Program-made: the position numbers and the translations under genes
Assembly: GCF_947497045.1 (NCBI RefSeq)
Contig: NZ_CANMEU010000002.1
Span: 574,819 to 638,818 of the forward strand
Direction of reading: 5' to 3'
DNA from: an uncultured Tateyamaria sp.
GTDB taxonomy: Bacteria; Pseudomonadota; Alphaproteobacteria; Rhodobacterales; Rhodobacteraceae
DNA length: 64,000 bases
Shown here: piece by piece, positions 57,402-64,000 of the stretch
Layout of the letters: each line of letters begins with the position of its first letter
Position numbering within the stretch: the stretch's first letter is position 1
Notes under the pieces: generated by a model
Told to the model about the DNA's origin: nothing
Seen by the model: only the letters and a program-made list of their open reading frames with translations
Databases searched by the model: none

Positions 57402-57544
57402 GGGGGCTTGATAGTGTGCTTTGGCCTGACGCGAAAGGGGTTGCGGCCCCTGCCGCTTCGGCAGGCTTCGGCTGGTCACGCGAACGTGGCTGGTATTGTG
57501 CGTTTGTGATGCCAAACTGGTCTGGCATTTAACGGAGGTTTGCG

Positions 57545-57994
57545 ATGAAACTGTTTGCGGCGATTGGATTTATTTTGGCGATGACGGGGGCCGTAATGGC
57601 AGGTGACAACGGAATTGAACGGAAAAAGGCAGCGGCTGGCGTTGTGGAAACAATGGACCAGCTTGTAGCGGCGATGGAGGGCGCGGGCCTCAAGATCTTT
57701 GCACGCGTCGATCATGGCGCGGGCGCACAGTCCATTGGCGAGGACATCGGGGCCTCGCAACTTTTGATCTTTGGCAATCCGAAGGTTGGCACCCCGGCGA
57801 TCAAGGACGATCCGGTGTCGGGGCTGTTCCTCCCCCTCAAGGTTCTGGTCTATGAGGATGGCGGCCAGACCTGGATCGCGTACCAAAAGCCCGTCGATAT
57901 GCTGGGCCCGTTGGGCGGCGTGGCCGAGGATGCCCCCTATATCAACGTGATGACCGGCGCATTGGGCAAGTTCACGGACGCGGTCGCCGAGTAA
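57545..57994 (+). CDS. Exported DUF302 domain protein
   Basis: 149 residues. Signal peptide [20 protein letters not shown], then a DUF302 fold ([34 protein letters not shown], then [45 protein letters not shown]). These are small periplasmic alpha/beta proteins of unknown function. Ribosome site GGAGG is 8 nt upstream. It lies between hisF and hisA on the opposite strand and ends at a terminator. Confidence 0.9.
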   Translation: MKLFAAIGFILAMTGAVMAGDNGIERKKAAAGVVETMDQLVAAMEGAGLKIFARVDHGAGAQSIGEDIGASQLLIFGNPKVGTPAIKDDPVSGLFLPLKVLVYEDGGQTWIAYQKPVDMLGPLGGVAEDAPYINVMTGALGKFTDAVAE

Positions 57995-58016
57995 TCCCAT
58001 CTCGCTTTGGCGATGG

Positions 58017-58046
58017 ACGGGCGCATTGTGGTGCGCCCGTTTTTTT
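58017..58046 (+). terminator. Terminator of the DUF302 gene
   Basis: ACGGGCGCA, 6-nt loop, TGCGCCCGT, then a run of seven T, 23 nt after the stop. The T-run contains the end of hisA on the other strand. Strong, intrinsic. Confidence 0.9.
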
Positions 58047-58764
58047 ACGCCTTGAGGGCGGCGAGCGCCTCGATCAGATCGATCGCGCCGTCATAAATGG
58101 CGCGGCCCGAGATGGCCCCTGCAATGGACCCTGTGGCCTTGAGCGCCGTGAGGTCCGCCAGCGAGGACACGCCCCCCGATGCAATCACCGGGATGCGCAC
58201 CCCCTCTGCCAGCGCTTGAGTGGCCGGAATGTTGGGTCCGCCCATCGCCCCGTCACGGTTGATGTCGGTGTAGATGATCGCCGCAACCCCCGCATCCTCA
58301 AAGGATTTCGCAAGGTCCGTCGCATCCACATCCGTTTCAGTCGCCCACCCTTTTGTCGCAACCTTGCCCGCACGCGCATCGATACCGACGGCCACGTGCC
58401 CGGGAAAGGCCCGTGCCGCCTCGCGCACGAGGTCCGGGTTTTCGACGGCCACAGTGCCGAGGATCACCCGGTGCAACCCTTTGGACAGCCACATCTCGAT
58501 GGTGGCCATATCGCGGATGCCGCCCCCCAGTTGCGCAGGCACCTTGCAGGCCTTCAGGATCGCTTCGACCGGGGCGGCGTTCACCGGGGTACCCGCAAAT
58601 GCCCCGTTCAGATCGACCAGATGCAACCATTCACACCCGGCGTCGACAAAGGCCTGTGCCTGTGCGGCGGGATCGTCGTTGAACACGGTCGCCTGGGTCA
58701 TATCACCATGCACCAGTCGCACGGCCTGCCCGTCCTTGAGGTCGATTGCGGGGTAAAGGATCAT
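58045..58764 (-). CDS. hisA: ProFAR isomerase HisA
   Basis: HisA isomerises ProFAR to PRFAR (step 4), a TIM-barrel like HisF. 239 residues from 58764. Catalytic Asp in [17 protein letters not shown] and the second Asp in [15 protein letters not shown]; phosphate motifs QLGGGIRD and [10 protein letters not shown] are complete. The start is the ATG consistent with the first beta strand. It is separated from hisF by the reverse-oriented DUF302 gene. Confidence 0.97.
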   Translation of the reverse strand: MILYPAIDLKDGQAVRLVHGDMTQATVFNDDPAAQAQAFVDAGCEWLHLVDLNGAFAGTPVNAAPVEAILKACKVPAQLGGGIRDMATIEMWLSKGLHRVILGTVAVENPDLVREAARAFPGHVAVGIDARAGKVATKGWATETDVDATDLAKSFEDAGVAAIIYTDINRDGAMGGPNIPATQALAEGVRIPVIASGGVSSLADLTALKATGSIAGAISGRAIYDGAIDLIEALAALKA

Positions 58765-58901
58765 CGGCTTTGCACCTTTTGGAAACTGATGGGGGCCAAG
58801 TGGCACCTTACGTCACAATTTGCAACGCGACCCTAGGTCATTGTTGATTTGCAACGCACCGATGCCCCAGGGTTTTGCGCAGTCACGGAGGAGAGAACGA
58901 C

Positions 58902-59279
58902 ATGAAACACCTGATTGCAGCCGCATATGTGGCCATCGCGAGCGCGGGCATGGCATTTGCCGAACCGGTTGCGGGCACCTGGAAAACCGAAGCCAGCGAC
59001 GAAGGCGCCTTCCTGCATGTGGCCATCGCCCCATGTGGCGCAAATATCTGCGGCACCATCACCAAGGTTGTGGGCAGCGACGACACCTCGTCAGTGGGCA
59101 AGGCCATCATTTGGGACATGAAGTCCAAAGGCGACGGCAGCTATTCGGGTGGCAAGATCTGGGCACCGGATGTGGACAAGACCTACCGCTCCAAGATGTC
59201 GCTGAACGGGAATGCTCTGAAAGTGTCGGGCTGTGTTGGGCCGATCTGTCGCGGACAGACATGGACGCGCATCAACTAG
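58902..59279 (+). CDS. Exported DUF2147 protein
   Basis: 125 residues with a signal peptide (MKHLIAAAYVAIASAGMAFAEP) and a DUF2147 beta-barrel-like domain (VAGTWKTEASDEGAFLHVAIAPCGANICGTITKVV, then DMKSKGDGSYSGGKIWAPDVDKTYRSKMSLNGNALKVSGCVGPICRGQTW). Cysteine pairs suggest disulfides. Ribosome site GGAGGAG is excellent. Just downstream, part of its 3' end is repeated imperfectly. Function unknown. Confidence 0.9.
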   Translation: MKHLIAAAYVAIASAGMAFAEPVAGTWKTEASDEGAFLHVAIAPCGANICGTITKVVGSDDTSSVGKAIIWDMKSKGDGSYSGGKIWAPDVDKTYRSKMSLNGNALKVSGCVGPICRGQTWTRIN

Positions 59280-59337
59280 AATTGGACAGAGGCGGACACG
59301 CATCAACTGATCTGAACGCGCTGACGTAACGGATTGG

Positions 59338-59372
59338 AAGGCCCGGACCCAGAAGGGGTGCGGGCCTTTTTT
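59338..59372 (+). terminator. Terminator of the DUF2147 gene
   Basis: AAGGCCCG (59338-59345) pairs with CGGGCCTT (59361-59368), then TTTT. It stands about 60 nt after the stop. Confidence 0.85.
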
Positions 59373-59420
59373 CGCGCCGTTGAGGGGCCTCTGTCTACAT
59401 CTTGGAACAAAGGCGTGACA

Positions 59421-59894
59421 TCAGAGCTTTGACGAGATGATCCCGGTGTTGAAGCCGCCCATTCTCAACTCACCAAACAGGCGCTGATATTCGATTTTCG
59501 GGCAACGGTTCTGGATCACGGTAACGCCACGCGCACGGGCCTTGGCGGCGGCCTCCTCGTGTTGCACTCCGATTTGCATCCAGATCGTCTTGAGGTCTGG
59601 AAACGTGGCCAATGCCTCATCCACAATCTCGGGGACCGCTTCGGATCGGCGGAAGATATCGACCATGTCCACAGGTGCCGTGACCTCGGCCAAAGTCGCA
59701 ACCGCAGTGGCCCCGAACAGGGTTTCACCCGCGATCATCGGATTGACCGGGATCACTCTGAACCCTTTGAGTTTCAGATAGCGGGCCACAAAATAGCTGG
59801 GACGCACCGGGTTTGCAGACACGCCCACGACGGCCACGACCCTTGTGTTCTTCAGAACATCGCGCAGATGCTGATCTGTATATATCTCGTCCAT
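59421..59894 (-). CDS. CoA-binding (YccU-type) protein
   Basis: 157 residues of the Rossmann CoA-binding family (succinyl-CoA synthetase alpha N-domain type): VVAVVGVSANPVRPSYFVARYLKLKGFRVIPVNP (CoA loop), VDIFRRSEAVPEIVDEAL, and the WMQIGVQHEEAAAKARARG helix, ending near NRCPKIEYQRLFGEL. Full length; cytoplasmic. No catalytic residues, so a CoA-sensing or scaffold role is the safest reading. Confidence 0.92.
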   Translation of the reverse strand: MDEIYTDQHLRDVLKNTRVVAVVGVSANPVRPSYFVARYLKLKGFRVIPVNPMIAGETLFGATAVATLAEVTAPVDMVDIFRRSEAVPEIVDEALATFPDLKTIWMQIGVQHEEAAAKARARGVTVIQNRCPKIEYQRLFGELRMGGFNTGIISSKL

Positions 59895-59924
59895 GCCTGC
59901 CTCTTGCGTTCAGGCCCACGCTGA

Positions 59925-60010
59925 CAAAAAAACGCCCCGATCGCAAAGCGAAAGGGGCGCAAAGGTACGGAACGAGGGACAGTAAACTCAGGCGCGGGGT
60001 GTTCCAAACC
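59925..60010 (-). ncRNA. Candidate small RNA ending in a strong terminator
   Basis: On the minus strand CGCCCC, a 15-nt loop and GGGGCG are followed by seven T (59926-59953 in plus coordinates). No gene ends here: the nearest upstream minus-strand gene stops at 60130, 175 nt away. A -10-like TATGGT near 60020-60025 lies upstream. A small RNA of about 80-100 nt is possible; the remaining bases could be just the 3' leader of the zinc-ribbon gene. Confidence 0.35.
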
Positions 60011-60129
60011 CATCGCTTACCATAACAGATATGGTGCACAGAGCGCCGTAAAAGAGCTTCTCGCAAATCTGTGAACGAAATATAAACGCATGTCGGCGAT
60101 TTGGCGCGTGGTCCATCGCCGGACCCCGA

Positions 60130-60465
60130 TCAATCGAAGATATCCTCAATGATATCAAACGCGTCCTCAAAGAAGTCACCCCAACGCGATTTCTTGCGCT
60201 TGTGCTTTTTCCTGACGGGTTTGTTCACCTGCCGTTTGACGGACTTTTCGTAAGGCTTGGATCGGTGGACGGGATCGCGCGCGGCCGGAGCCTGTTTCGG
60301 CATCATTTTGAGGTTGTGCAGCGGGGCCCCGCAGCTTGAACACGCAAGTTCATGCCGCGTCTGCCCCTTCAGCACCAAAGCCGCCCGTGTGCCGCAATAA
60401 CAGCACGTTCCGATTTTCGTGGGGTAGCCGATGGTCGCCTCCTTAGCTGTGGTCCTTGCTTGCAT
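60130..60465 (-). CDS. Zinc-ribbon hypothetical protein
   Basis: 111 residues. Two CxxC pairs (TCCYCGTRAALVL and CSSCGAPLHNLKM) form a small zinc ribbon at residues 18-45, then a Lys/Arg-rich disordered stretch and the acidic end FEDAFDIIEDIFD. The start is uncertain: the only in-frame ATG is at 60465, which overlaps rlmB by 23 nt; the protein proper begins IGYPTKIGTCC. Downstream of rlmB and probably cotranscribed. Confidence 0.7.
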   Translation of the reverse strand: MQARTTAKEATIGYPTKIGTCCYCGTRAALVLKGQTRHELACSSCGAPLHNLKMMPKQAPAARDPVHRSKPYEKSVKRQVNKPVRKKHKRKKSRWGDFFEDAFDIIEDIFD

Positions 60466-61219
60466 ATAAGGCGATTGCGGCCGCGTTTGAGACGTTGAGG
60501 GATCCAAACCCGCCTGCCGCGTCGATTTTGACCAACATGTCGCAGGTTTCCTTGGTCTTTTGGCGCAAACCTGGCCCTTCAGCCCCCAGAACAAGCGCCA
60601 CGGGGCGATCTTTTTGCCCCTTGAGCGCGCCCTCGACGGATTGCCCGGCCTCGCCGTCCAGGCCCAGCACGAGGTAGCCCATGCCCTGCAACGCCACAAT
60701 CGCGTCCGACAGGTTGCGCACCCGCACGTAAGGTTGGCGTTCCATCGCGCCCGAGGCAGACTTGGCCAGCGCGCCCGTTTCAGGGGCTGCATGGTGGCGC
60801 GTGCCCACAACCGCTGAGGCGCCCAGCACCTCGGCCGAGCGCAGGATCGCCCCCACATTGTGTGGATCCGTCACCCGATCCAGCAGGATCAGCCGCGGCG
60901 TGTCGGCCCCGATGGCCACATCCTCAAGGGTGCCCCAATCCAGCGGTTTGACCTCAAGCGCCGCCCCCTGATGGACTGAGCCGGGATCGATGGGGGCGTT
61001 GAATTTGCGCGCATCGACGATCTCGGGCTCGATACCCGCCTCGGCAATCGCATCCGCCAGTTTGGTTTGCGCATTCAGCGTCACCATCAGGCGCAGCTTG
61101 GTGCGCTTTGGATTGACCAGCGCATCACGCACCGCATGCAGACCGAACAGCCACAGCGTTGCCGCTGCATCCGCCTTTTTGGCCTGCTCTTTTTCGACGA
61201 CCCATTTGGGTTTTTTCAT
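60443..61219 (-). CDS. rlmB: 23S rRNA 2'-O-methyltransferase RlmB, TrmH/SpoU family
   Basis: 258 residues starting at 61219 (MKKPKWVVEKEQ, behind a GAAGGGGATAAG ribosome site); earlier ATGs at 61252 and 61261 lack one. N-terminal L30e-like domain LWLFGLHAVRDALVNPKRTKLRLMV, then the trefoil-knot SpoU domain with motifs LDRVTDPHNVGAILRSAE, VLGAEGPGLRQKT and the final IDAAGGFGSLNVSNAAAIALY. RlmB methylates G2251 in 23S rRNA; other TrmH-family targets cannot be excluded. Confidence 0.9.
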   Translation of the reverse strand: MKKPKWVVEKEQAKKADAAATLWLFGLHAVRDALVNPKRTKLRLMVTLNAQTKLADAIAEAGIEPEIVDARKFNAPIDPGSVHQGAALEVKPLDWGTLEDVAIGADTPRLILLDRVTDPHNVGAILRSAEVLGASAVVGTRHHAAPETGALAKSASGAMERQPYVRVRNLSDAIVALQGMGYLVLGLDGEAGQSVEGALKGQKDRPVALVLGAEGPGLRQKTKETCDMLVKIDAAGGFGSLNVSNAAAIALYASKDHS

Positions 61220-61339
61220 CTTATCCCCTTCGGCCTGCGCCGGTTGGGCCATGGCCTGCATTTCGTGTCTTGACCCTTGTGAGGCGGGCCGTTAGTCACG
61301 CGCTCACGTCATTTCGGGTTTACGCTCTAATGGCGCAGT

Positions 61340-61423
61340 GGGCGACAGGCCGCAAGGTGTGGCAGGGGACTGTAACTCCCTCGCGGAGACGCACGCCTGG
61401 TTCGATTCCAGGGTCGCCCACCA
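61340..61423 (+). tRNA. tRNA-Tyr (anticodon GTA), element insertion site
   Basis: 84 nt with an encoded CCA. Acceptor GGGCGAC/GTCGCCC, anticodon stem GGGGA/TCCCT, loop CTGTAAC (GTA), a long variable arm (type II) and T arm CCTGG TTCGATT CCAGG. It is unusual in having A at position 8 and no A at position 14 (D loop CAAGGTG). The integrase gene begins 95 nt further on; the tRNA 3' end is the likely attachment core. Confidence 0.9.
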
Positions 61424-61432
61424 TTCACTCTA

Positions 61433-61474
61433 CAGCGTTGATTTTTATAGCTATTCAGCATACGATCAACGCTG
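61433..61474. repeat. 10-bp inverted repeat just inside the element
   Basis: CAGCGTTGAT (61433-61442) and ATCAACGCTG (61465-61474), perfect, 22 nt apart, starting 10 nt after the tRNA. With the direct repeats below, this is the pattern of recombinase arm or excisionase sites flanking an attachment core. A terminator is less likely because no T-run follows. Confidence 0.6.
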
Positions 61475-61484
61475 AGATGGCATA

Positions 61485-61516
61485 TTTTCGATACATATCA
61501 CTCGGTTTTCGATACA
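61485..61516 (+). repeat. Two TTTTCGATACA direct repeats before the integrase
   Basis: An 11-nt sequence at 61485-61495 and again at 61506-61516, centre-to-centre distance 21 nt (two helix turns), the second ending one base before the integrase ATG. Candidate operator or integrase arm site. Confidence 0.6.
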
Positions 61517-61517
61517 A

Positions 61518-63140
61518 ATGACTGCTGAGAAGAAGGTGAAATACCTGAAAATTGATCGTGGACGGTATTACTACCAGCGCCGCGTACCCGATCAGTTTCG
61601 GGAATTATTGGGGATATCCAAGTGGCAAATGCCATGTGGAGATGTCAGCTATGCCAAGGCCGTTCAGCTTGTCGTGAACTGGGCTGAGGAACACGACGAC
61701 CTGTTGACCGAACTGAAGACGCCTGAAGGTTACGACGCGGTTGAAGTGGATAACTTTCGCTCAGAAGACATGGCTGCGGAGAAATTCATCGAACGCTTCG
61801 GTGGAACACCGTTATATTCTAATGGCGATGACCTGGTTCCGCTCGAAGACCTGTCTAAGCCGTGGATGACTGCTTTGGAGGAAGTCGCGAAGCTTGATGA
61901 ATACCATTCAAGGGCGAAGGCTCCAGAACACGAGGTTCTTCAACTTCAGGCCAAGATACTTGGAGCAAAACGTGACGGTTCGAAACTAGGAAAAATCAAA
62001 CTAACGCCTTATCCTGAGTTCATAAAATTGGCACAATCTTACTCCGCCGATACGGATTTGGTCGAATTTGAGTTCACGCAACATCCACCTAGGCCAATGT
62101 CGGATGAGCTGTATCTCTACCAGCTAAACAGCGTCTACCAGCTTTATTTTGGCGCTGAACCTACCCCACCATCCGATCCTGATGATCGCGATGAGTATGT
62201 TTTTGCCAAGCACCGTATTGAAAGAAAGATATCGAGCGTCACACCAGATAAAGACAGCATTACAGCGGTTCTAGAAAAGTATTGCAAGTTCAACTCGATC
62301 AGGTCTGGAACCCGATCAAAGTACCGCCGCGAAGTAGCCAGGCTCGTTGCAATCACTGGTGATGTCCCGATGGCACATGTCCGTTCCGAAGACTTGAAAC
62401 AGCTTAGAGATCAATTGATAGGTACAATTCAGGCGGCGTCGATCCAAGCGATCTTCACCCCAATCAAAGGCATTTTCGCATTCGCATTCGATGAAGACAT
62501 CATCCCAAATAACCCAATGCTTGGTGTCAAACTGCCCAAGGACAAAAGACCAATCGAAGAAAGGAAGTGGAAGTCTTTCACGCCGTCTGAGGTGACACAA
62601 ATACTCGGTGCCGCTAAGGAAGTATGGTCTGCCCCCGTGCAAGGGTTGTCTGATGCGCGAAGAGAAGCGATCCATATGGTGGTGCGTGTCTTGACCTATT
62701 CGGGAATGCGCCCAGTCGAAGTGATTAGACTGAAATCCGACGATGTAACCGATAGCTGGATTCACATTACTGGAAGCAAGACGGAAAGCTCAACTCGCGT
62801 TGTTCCCTTGCACCCCGAGATCGCTGACTTTCCAGCGTGGGTTGCATCAGGCGGGCTGGAAACATTCCAAACGATAAAAACGGATCAAGTTGGATCAGTA
62901 CGTCACAACTTTGGTCAATTGCTTCGGAAAAAGATGCAAAATCCAATCACGGACCCACAGAAGGCTCTCTACTCACTTAGGTCCACATTCGTGAATGCCA
63001 TGCGTCGCGCTGGTGCAGACATTCAGGTCCAACGCGCAATCCTGGGCCACAAAGAAGCTGGTGCGATACGCCACTATTATGATGGCCAAGAATTTGAGGT
63101 GAAACGAAAGTGGGTTGAAGCTACTGACCCACGACAATGA
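61518..63140 (+). CDS. int: Tyrosine recombinase (phage-type integrase)
   Basis: 540 residues. Residues 1-65 resemble the DUF6538-like N-domain of proteobacterial integrases; 240-330 the SAM-like core-binding domain; 350-540 the catalytic domain: R398 (YSGMRPVEVI), K421 (GSKTES), R488 (LYSLRSTF), H511 (AILGHKE) and Tyr 520 or 521 (RHYYDG). The usual His of the HxxR box is Tyr here (Y485). Codon use is AT-richer than neighbours. It catalyses integration at the adjacent tRNA-Tyr (inference). Confidence 0.94.
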   Translation: MTAEKKVKYLKIDRGRYYYQRRVPDQFRELLGISKWQMPCGDVSYAKAVQLVVNWAEEHDDLLTELKTPEGYDAVEVDNFRSEDMAAEKFIERFGGTPLYSNGDDLVPLEDLSKPWMTALEEVAKLDEYHSRAKAPEHEVLQLQAKILGAKRDGSKLGKIKLTPYPEFIKLAQSYSADTDLVEFEFTQHPPRPMSDELYLYQLNSVYQLYFGAEPTPPSDPDDRDEYVFAKHRIERKISSVTPDKDSITAVLEKYCKFNSIRSGTRSKYRREVARLVAITGDVPMAHVRSEDLKQLRDQLIGTIQAASIQAIFTPIKGIFAFAFDEDIIPNNPMLGVKLPKDKRPIEERKWKSFTPSEVTQILGAAKEVWSAPVQGLSDARREAIHMVVRVLTYSGMRPVEVIRLKSDDVTDSWIHITGSKTESSTRVVPLHPEIADFPAWVASGGLETFQTIKTDQVGSVRHNFGQLLRKKMQNPITDPQKALYSLRSTFVNAMRRAGADIQVQRAILGHKEAGAIRHYYDGQEFEVKRKWVEATDPRQ

Positions 63141-63155
63141 CCAATTCATCCATGA

Positions 63156-63578
63156 TCAATTTCCCAACGCCTTCACCATGCCCTCAAATCGTTTGATGTT
63201 CACCTGGTGATCCAGCAGTTGGTCATCATCCAACCCGCTCACTTCCAGTCTGTACAACTCAACTGTCAGGTCACCGCGCTGTTCGGGTGTGAGCTTAACC
63301 CCCAGTCGAATCAGCATCTCATCTAGTTGTACGATCACTGCCCTCATCACGTCCAAATCGATGCCCTCTCGCGTCGCTGCATCATTGAACAAAGCATGGG
63401 GTTCGATCCCGAATAACTTGGTTAACTGGAGCATCCTGCTTTGGGTTATGGACGACAGCCCACGTTCCAGCCGTGACACCTGTGACTTCGTGATGCCCAA
63501 CTTTCCAGCAAGCGTCTCTTGGGACATATCCAGTGCCCTGCGGTGTTTTGCGATATTGTTCGGAACGTTTGGTCCCAT
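63156..63578 (-). CDS. XRE family helix-turn-helix repressor
   Basis: 140 residues. Helix-turn-helix at 9-60 (KHRRALDMSQETLAGKLGIT, then SQVSRLERGLSS), followed by a helical C-terminal domain of about 80 residues without clear homology. It lies divergent from the small gene at 63748 with a 23-nt palindrome between them, so it is a likely element repressor controlling both directions. It converges on the integrase with 15 nt between the stops. Confidence 0.88.
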   Translation of the reverse strand: MGPNVPNNIAKHRRALDMSQETLAGKLGITKSQVSRLERGLSSITQSRMLQLTKLFGIEPHALFNDAATREGIDLDVMRAVIVQLDEMLIRLGVKLTPEQRGDLTVELYRLEVSGLDDDQLLDHQVNIKRFEGMVKALGN

Positions 63579-63666
63579 CGGTCCCAGCCTTCATGTGTTG
63601 CTTAGCAATCATCTTCGCTGATTTTCCCCCATTTGTGCAGTTACATATTGCGCTACATACGTCTAT

Positions 63667-63689
63667 AAGTAAGCATAATATGCTTACTT
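63667..63689. promoter_or_regulatory. Perfect 23-nt palindromic operator
   Basis: AAGTAAGCATA, A, TATGCTTACTT: 11 bp without mismatch around a single centre base. It lies 89 nt upstream of the XRE start and 59 nt before the divergent ORF. CATATTGCG occurs on each side of it (63646-63654, 63706-63714). Such a site is what a dimeric XRE repressor would bind. Confidence 0.75.
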
Positions 63690-63747
63690 TGATTCCAAAA
63701 TAGTCATATTGCGACGATCTTGCAGACACTGAAACAAGGAGACTCAC

Positions 63748-63945
63748 TTGACCGCTGAAGCCCTAGCCCTGATCGCATCGTACTTCCTTTGTAGCGAAGC
63801 CGCTGAGTTGCGTGTTCTGGATCGTGCCAAAGTCGAAGCCTGCACCGCCATCTACATAGAGGTGAAGCTGGGGTTCTTGGCTGACGTAGATTTGGTCGCC
63901 TATCAGTCCATGGAGGCCACTCATGTAACCCGTCACGGCCTTTGA
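63748..63945 (+). CDS. Small unknown protein of the integrated element
   Basis: 65 residues from a TTG with an AAGGAG ribosome site 6 nt upstream. MTAEALALIASYFLCSEAAELRVLDRAK shows a leading hydrophobic helix; no family is recognised. It is divergent from the XRE gene across the operator, a position typical of excisionase- or antirepressor-like genes. An overlapping antisense frame at 63763-63987 (74 residues) is an alternative. Confidence 0.4.
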   Translation: MTAEALALIASYFLCSEAAELRVLDRAKVEACTAIYIEVKLGFLADVDLVAYQSMEATHVTRHGL

Positions 63946-64000
63946 GACAGACAGCATTGTTTTGCTAAGGGAGTGTCTTTCGCTCATCGTAACCCTTGGA

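Noticed and set aside
59988..60179. 63-residue minus-strand frame overlapping the zinc-ribbon gene end
   Set aside because: It overlaps the supported gene and has no ribosome site or recognisable composition.
63763..63987. 74-residue frame antisense to the small ORF at 63748
   Set aside because: Its ribosome site is weaker than the AAGGAG of the plus-strand ORF and the position across the operator favours the latter; kept only as an alternative.

Overview
The window is a 64-kb piece of a GC-rich alphaproteobacterial chromosome, almost certainly Rhodobacterales (Roseobacter or Rhodobacter group). The evidence is a complete division and cell-wall (dcw) cluster with a MraZ operator and a long leader, a DUF1127 gene followed by four CCUCCUCCC-type small RNAs as in Rhodobacter sphaeroides, paired DUF2484 genes next to murC, aerobic cobaltochelatase genes cobS and cobT, and FtsZ with a long Ala/Pro linker. 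Everything here is read from sequence alone; family names are by recognition of motifs and overall protein character.

Layout. 0-5.7 kb: a hypothetical gene, gatB, a methyltransferase, a thioesterase, a DUF4177 protein, a BolA-like protein and a J-domain protein. 5.9-11.4 kb: cobS, a small exported protein, and cobT in one translationally coupled operon, then an M24 aminopeptidase and a DUF427 protein. 11.5-38.8 kb, nearly all on the minus strand: a ClC channel, then (in reverse transcription order) recN, bamD, lpxC, ftsZ, ftsA, ftsQ, ddl, murB, three small membrane proteins, murC, murG, ftsW, [a divergent redox pair], murD, mraY, murF, murE, ftsI, ftsL, rsmH, mraZ. These genes make the lipid II precursor, export it, polymerise it at the septum, and build the Z ring and outer membrane. 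Their common control region lies at 38.8-39.3 kb: three TGGG boxes with exact 10-nt period, candidate promoters, and a leader containing a perfect 12-bp hairpin, matching the arrangement of the UpsM leader RNA known in R. sphaeroides.

39.4-49.5 kb: mrp, the DUF1127/CcsR-type stress RNA locus, a composite inverted-repeat element, a UvrD/PcrA helicase with an unusual insertion, an FMN-dependent hydroxy-acid oxidase, a SodC-like protein and pyruvate carboxylase. 49.5-54.8 kb: a small kinase-like protein, an MFS transporter, a VOC protein, a YHYH-domain exported protein with a partner, tRNA-Gly(GCC), a transglutaminase-like protein and a single-domain Lrp/AsnC protein. 54.9-58.8 kb: histidine genes hisB-hisH on plus and hisA, hisF, hisE on minus; the layout looks like a canonical hisBHAFE run with one segment inverted. 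58.9-61.3 kb: DUF2147, a CoA-binding protein, a zinc-ribbon protein, rlmB.

61.34 kb to the end: tRNA-Tyr(GTA), immediately followed by a tyrosine recombinase gene, an XRE repressor with a perfect 23-nt palindromic operator, and small unknown ORFs, all visibly more AT-rich. This is the left edge of an integrated element that runs off the window; its cargo is not visible.
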